The translations under genes were made by a program, and so were the position numbers. DNA of 25,003 bases from a virus. The first letter of the stretch is position 1. Every line of letters starts with the position of its first letter. The notes beneath the pieces are model-generated. The model was not told the DNA's origin and did not search any database. It saw only the letters and a program-made list of their open reading frames with translations. Below, piece by piece: positions 22,421 to 25,003 of this stretch. The stretch covers positions 1 through 25,003 of the IMG/VR virus record IMGVR_UViG_3300048006_000071; one strand, given 5' to 3'.

Positions 22421-22915
22421 TTAAAATGTTTCTTCTTTTATAAATGCCACCCAATGCGTTTGCATCTTCTTGCCACTCTTATGTCCGTACAATGGCTTCA
22501 CTTCAGTTAATTCAAGTATTTCCTTGATTGGTACTCGGCATTCATTCCACTTAAATATCAAAGTACCATTAGGCTTTAGAACTCGGAAGCACTCCTTGAA
22601 TCCTTGTCTTAGCATATCCCTCCATTCTCCCGATAGTGAACCATATTGCTTAGTTAGTAACGCAGTTGGATTCTTTTGCGGTATGTGTGGGGGGTCAAAG
22701 ACAATATGCCAAAAAGAATTGTCAGGTTGTTTTATATCAGTAAAGTCTCCTACAATATCGGGTCTAATTCTTAAAGTACCTCCATTGGGATAAGCAGCAT
22801 TCGGTCTTATATCATAATCCTCACATCTCCTGTCAAGATATAACGCTCTTTCATCGTGCTTATCAAACCACATACCTTTCGGGCCGCAGCAAACATCTAA
22901 TACCTTCTTGTTCAT
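22421..22915 (-). CDS. Class I SAM-dependent methyltransferase
   Basis: 164 aa from ATG 22915; a TTG-type extension to 23008 would overlap the previous gene. KVLDVCCGPKGMWFDKHDER is the SAM-binding loop (motif I, with the uncommon DVCCGPKGMWF form). RPDIVGDFTDIKQPDNSFWH is motif II/III, FDPPHIPQ the catalytic-position motif, and CFRVLKPNGTLIFKWNE the fifth-strand region. To my recollection this type is widespread in phages of Bacteroidetes and Firmicutes; the DPPH resembles DPPY of N-methyltransferases, but the substrate is not established. Its leader AACACAACAGCA has no Shine-Dalgarno. It is the third methyltransferase gene of the window. Confidence 0.8.
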   Translation of the reverse strand: MNKKVLDVCCGPKGMWFDKHDERALYLDRRCEDYDIRPNAAYPNGGTLRIRPDIVGDFTDIKQPDNSFWHIVFDPPHIPQKNPTALLTKQYGSLSGEWRDMLRQGFKECFRVLKPNGTLIFKWNECRVPIKEILELTEVKPLYGHKSGKKMQTHWVAFIKEETF

Positions 22916-22925
22916 TGCTGTTGTG

Positions 22926-23246
22926 TTAAAGGTTTTCTTTAGAATCTCTATATTCATCAATCTCTTGGCGGAGCATTGCCAGCTCTTCCAAGTCCATACC
23001 AAGAACAAGCTCTACATTGTACTGAATCTTAGTTAGTAGTTCGGGGTCTTGTTGATCCAGGGCGTTCAATGGGTTGGCCAGGTGCTTCTCCAATTCCCTC
23101 TCAAGCTGGCTCATCAGATGCTTTACCTTTTGCTTGTAGAACTTGGTGCCCTTCAACTCATCCATCTGCTCAAGAGATGCTTGAAGCAGCGCCACAAGTT
23201 TTACGGCCTCTTTGAATACGTTGTACTTATTTAGAACTTCACCCAT
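22926..23246 (-). CDS. Hypothetical helical protein (106 aa)
   Basis: Starts MGEVLNKYNVFKEAVKLVAL and continues LQASLEQMDELKGTKFYKQK, QLERELEKHLANPLN and DLEELAMLRQEIDEYRD. It is almost wholly helical, with Leu/Glu/Lys periodicity suggestive of a coiled coil or helical bundle. I do not recognise a family. It overlaps the 64-aa gene by 16 bp and lies between DnaA-like and methyltransferase genes. An interaction with the replication machinery is possible but unsupported by sequence. Confidence 0.68.
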   Translation of the reverse strand: MGEVLNKYNVFKEAVKLVALLQASLEQMDELKGTKFYKQKVKHLMSQLERELEKHLANPLNALDQQDPELLTKIQYNVELVLGMDLEELAMLRQEIDEYRDSKENL

Positions 23247-23425
23247 CTTCTTCTCCTTTCGTATTTACGGATGAGCTGTGCATTGTTATCCAATAGCTTT
23301 ACAACATCATCATTCCACTGCGTTCTGCTTGCTGTTAAAACCGTGTTGAGTGTTTCCCAGCGCAGCTCATTAATGTACTTATCGATGAAGCGTTTATGCG
23401 CCACCTTCCTAAATAGCTTTTTCAT
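23231..23425 (-). CDS. Hypothetical small basic protein (64 aa)
   Basis: MKKLFRKVAHKRFIDKYINE followed by LRWETLNTVLTASRTQWNDD and RKYERRRRWVKF: helical, basic, with an Arg-rich C-terminus that could bind nucleic acid. It overlaps both the DnaA-like gene (17 bp) and the 106-aa gene (16 bp), which supports its being translated. No family or function recognised. Confidence 0.62.
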   Translation of the reverse strand: MKKLFRKVAHKRFIDKYINELRWETLNTVLTASRTQWNDDVVKLLDNNAQLIRKYERRRRWVKF

Positions 23426-23987
23426 CTCTTGCTTTTTTCTCCTTATACATTTGAGTGAAGGCCGTCTTGTAATGGTCGCGCTCGGAGGTCACCTTACGCA
23501 CTGCCGTTTGCAGCATACGCATCTCTCTTTTAATCTCCTTGATTTCATCCTTAGCTGCGCGTTGCAGCTCTGCCATCTCTCTCTTCTTTTCCTTTACCTC
23601 AAAGCGTGCCTTACCTATCTCCTCACGCATCTCCAATTGAGACATCGGCTTATGGGTGTTGTCACCGAGATAGCTCTTGCAATAGTCATAAATCTCGCAG
23701 TACAGGTAGAAGGATACTTGGCGTTCTGATGGGTCGCTGTGGTAGCGTATTTGATGTTGCTTCACTGCGTGAATCACTGAGCAATGGCTCATACCTTTAT
23801 AGAATACCTCACCATTTTTAAGCACCTTGTAAGGAAAGAAGCGAGCGATCTCATTCATCGTGTGAATGGAACGTAGAGATACCATAATAGCGTTGCGGGC
23901 ATCGACCACATCCCTCCGCCGTGTGCGGAGAGATGAGTCAATACCGAAATGCTTATGCACCTCTTTTATCATATCATTTGCTATCAT
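23409..23987 (-). CDS. DnaA domain IV-like DNA-binding protein with coiled-coil tail
   Basis: 192 aa. Residues 5-80 match the C-terminal DNA-binding domain of DnaA: KHFGIDSSLRTRRRDVVDAR, then NAIMVSLRSIHTMNEIARFF, and MSHCSVIHAVKQ, which corresponds to the DnaA signature RDHTTVLHACRK. Compared with DnaA there is an insert of about 10 residues between the helix-turn-helix helices (YKVLKNGEVFYKG). The AAA+ ATPase is absent. Residues 115-192 are a long, highly charged predicted coiled coil (MREEIGKARFEVKEKKREMA, KREMRMLQTAVRKV). It could bind DnaA-type boxes, two of which lie in the adjacent non-coding region, and recruit or block the initiator. Coupled to the SSB gene by TAATG. Confidence 0.72.
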   Translation of the reverse strand: MIANDMIKEVHKHFGIDSSLRTRRRDVVDARNAIMVSLRSIHTMNEIARFFPYKVLKNGEVFYKGMSHCSVIHAVKQHQIRYHSDPSERQVSFYLYCEIYDYCKSYLGDNTHKPMSQLEMREEIGKARFEVKEKKREMAELQRAAKDEIKEIKREMRMLQTAVRKVTSERDHYKTAFTQMYKEKKARDEKAI

Positions 23988-24538
23988 TAGAACGGCAAAT
24001 CATCATCTTCCTCAGTAGCGAATGCTTCCGAGGCTGTAGCTACATCGGGAGTAGATGTAGGCACTTGCTCTTGCCCAGCTACCAATGGTTCAACCTTTAC
24101 ATCTTCCCAAAGGTCATCATCATCAGCACCGTTCACATCATTCAAGGATAGGATAATGCCCTTGTTGATGTAAGCAGTTAGGCCTTTCTTTCCCGCCATC
24201 TCCCAGCTCTTAATAAAGGCTTTGGCGCGTAGCGTTGTGCCATTGCCGATGAGATCATCAAACGGCATCTTTGAGGTGTCCCAAAGTTGTGGCGGGTTGT
24301 TGGTCTTTAAGCGCACCGTCGGATGCTCGTACTTGAGCGTTCCATCTTGGCGCTTAATGTTGACGTGCTCAAGAATCTTCATTGATTCAAGCGTTTTGAT
24401 GCTCTCCGCATCAAGGGTAAGTTCTACTTGATACTTACCGCTCATCTTGTTTGGGCCACTTTTCTCAGTGAGTTGTGCCCAATTGGTTGTGCCCGTTAAT
24501 ACCGCGGACACGCCCTTTGCAAAATCTAACTTTGCCAT
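23987..24538 (-). CDS. Phage single-stranded DNA-binding protein (SSB-like)
   Basis: 183 aa. The N-terminal about 145 residues form a beta-rich domain (MAKLDFAKGVSAVLTGTTNW, GKYQVELTLDAESIKTLES, TTLRAKAFIKSW) of the kind seen in phage ssDNA-binding proteins with an OB-like fold. An acidic, Pro/Thr-rich linker follows and the protein ends in DDDLPF, almost the DDDIPF tip by which bacterial SSB recruits replication and repair enzymes. This tip strongly supports the call. It is the first large gene after the control region, so it is expressed early. The leader TACAACAATT before ATG has no Shine-Dalgarno. Confidence 0.8.
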   Translation of the reverse strand: MAKLDFAKGVSAVLTGTTNWAQLTEKSGPNKMSGKYQVELTLDAESIKTLESMKILEHVNIKRQDGTLKYEHPTVRLKTNNPPQLWDTSKMPFDDLIGNGTTLRAKAFIKSWEMAGKKGLTAYINKGIILSLNDVNGADDDDLWEDVKVEPLVAGQEQVPTSTPDVATASEAFATEEDDDLPF

Positions 24539-24623
24539 AATTGTTGTAGTGTTGCCTCAATTATTAATTAGTAACGCTGTGAGGCATTTTCAGCGCTATG
24601 TGAATGCTTTATACTCAATATGG
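24539..24623 (-). promoter_or_regulatory. Leader of the SSB gene with inverted repeat
   Basis: This 85-bp gap contains a perfect 6-bp inverted repeat, TGCCTC (24553-24558) and GAGGCA (24581-24586), around an AT-rich 22-bp spacer, ending about 15 nt before the SSB ATG. It could be an mRNA stem-loop or an operator for autoregulation. No clear TAnnTTTG promoter is present, so transcription probably continues from upstream. Confidence 0.35.
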
Positions 24624-24749
24624 TTACAATACACCAAAGGCCCATAGAAGTGCCTTGTAAACGCATAAGAATGCGAATGTGCCAATACCTAATAGAATGG
24701 ATATCGTAGTGATGTAGCCGATGTTCTCGAATGTGTTGTACTTCTTCAT
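24624..24749 (-). CDS. Small single-pass membrane protein (41 aa)
   Basis: ATG 24749-24747 to TAA 24626-24624. The sequence is MKKYNTFENIGYITTISILL then GIGTFAFLCVYKALLWAFGV-L: a short positively charged N-terminus and one hydrophobic segment at residues 11-30, with a second short one at the end. It is placed 22 nt after an exact TAnnTTTG box with a matched TTG -33 element, so it is the first gene of the early transcript. Small early membrane peptides in phages often act in superinfection exclusion or on host membrane functions; none of that is shown here. Confidence 0.65.
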   Translation of the reverse strand: MKKYNTFENIGYITTISILLGIGTFAFLCVYKALLWAFGVL

Positions 24750-24771
24750 TTTAGTTGTTTTTGGTTATACC

Positions 24772-24802
24772 CAAACTTACACAATAAAATTTAATTCACA
24801 AC
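24772..24802 (-). promoter_or_regulatory. Bacteroidetes-type early promoter
   Basis: Minus strand: GTTG (24802-24799), 19-nt spacer, TAAGTTTG (24779-24772), an exact match to the -7 box TAnnTTTG. The TTG at -33 fits the Flavobacterium form of the consensus. It points at the 41-aa gene and the whole replication cluster behind it. Confidence 0.72.
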
Positions 24803-24819
24803 AATCAACAAAGAATTAA

Positions 24820-24963
24820 TTATCCACACCATTGTACACAGCTCCTTTTCATCTGCCTTAAATGCAAGTATCTATTTACCTACTCGGGGCCACAAGGCCC
24901 GATAGGGAAATAAATACAAATGCAGATTTATCTTTATTTTTTATTTTTTTTCTCTATATATAG
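24820..24963. other. Candidate replication origin (DnaA boxes plus AT-rich unwinding element)
   Basis: TTATCCACA at 24820-24828 is an exact DnaA box, and TTGTACACA at 24832-24840 is a one-mismatch version in the same orientation. Next to them are the 50-nt hairpin (24868-24917) and a 32-bp AT-rich block (24932-24963) suited to strand opening. The region precedes genes for SSB, a DnaA-like protein and primase-helicase. Origin function is inferred from this combination. Confidence 0.5.
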
Positions 24964-25003
24964 CAGCAGCAAAACAAAAATTAACAGGTTTTTGTTAATA
25001 ACG
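24862..25003. repeat. 140-bp intergenic element, copy 2
   Basis: Second copy of the element at 12686-12825, in the same orientation, reaching the window edge. Outer hairpin arms (24868-24883, 24902-24917) are identical to copy 1 except one base. The 18-nt centre differs completely (TCGGG..CCCGA instead of GGAGG..CCTCC) but still pairs, with single-base bulges. The 32-bp AT block and the inverted repeat ATTAACA-N6-TGTTAAT (24980-24999) are conserved, as is CGTTATTAA. In copy 1 that last stretch ends a gene with Arg-Tyr-stop, so a gene with the same ending may lie just beyond the edge. Confidence 0.85.

Noticed and set aside
22916-23008. N-terminal extension of the SAM methyltransferase from 23008
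   Set aside because: Overlaps the 106-aa gene by 83 bp and adds 31 residues without family resemblance; ATG 22915 has the typical AC-rich leader.
1-25003. Integrase, repressor, lysis genes, tRNAs and dedicated anti-phage systems
   Set aside because: Looked for on both strands and not found; lifestyle and lysis must be encoded outside the window.

Overview
The window is one strand-coherent piece of a tailed double-stranded DNA phage or prophage (HK97-type capsid, siphovirus-like tail genes). Every convincing gene is on the minus strand, so transcription runs right to left. The host is probably a member of the Bacteroidetes (Flavobacteriia or a relative). The reasons are promoters of the TTTG / N19 / TAnnTTTG type, A- and AC-rich leaders with no Shine-Dalgarno (ACAACAATG and similar), and protein families common in phages of that phylum. 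I see no integrase, repressor, lysis gene or tRNA, so lifestyle cannot be judged.

Layout, in the direction of transcription. (1) 25003-24770: a non-coding control region with one copy of a 140-bp repeat (A-tract, long hairpin), two DnaA-box-like sites and a promoter: a candidate replication origin. (2) 24749-18138: early/replication module: a 41-aa membrane peptide, an SSB-like protein ending in DDDLPF, a DnaA-domain-IV-like protein with a coiled-coil tail, small helical proteins, a SAM methyltransferase, a YqaJ/lambda-Exo-type exonuclease, two more PD-(D/E)XK nucleases, a primase-polymerase/helicase fusion and two small zinc-ribbon proteins. (3) 18148-12963: DNA modification and packaging: C5-cytosine methyltransferase, HNH nuclease, PD-(D/E)XK-like protein, small terminase, beta-class N6/N4 methyltransferase lying between the terminase subunits, large terminase. 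(4) 12966-12277: a 49-aa gene, the second repeat copy, a promoter, a 66-aa gene, a strong terminator and the portal promoter. (5) 12275-6572: portal, three-part prohead protease, major capsid protein and head-tail connectors. (6) 6559-1: major tail protein, a terminator, tail assembly chaperones joined by a -1 ribosomal frameshift, tape measure, baseplate/tail-tip protein, a LamG-domain protein and a partial receptor-binding-like protein running off the left edge.

Most genes are translationally coupled by TAATG, TGATG or ATGA junctions. Apparent transcription breaks are few: the repeat elements, the terminator/promoter pair before the portal, the terminator after the major tail gene, and a promoter-like site before the LamG gene.

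The most notable signals are the pair of 140-bp elements 12.2 kb apart, whose hairpin arms have changed sequence while keeping their pairing; the DnaA-box pair next to one of them, near a phage-encoded DnaA-like DNA-binding protein; a textbook frameshift cassette (A AAA AAG plus a perfect 7-bp stem) in the tail chaperone genes; an exact 15-bp promoter-like word shared by the portal and LamG leaders; and several small genes below normal annotation length.
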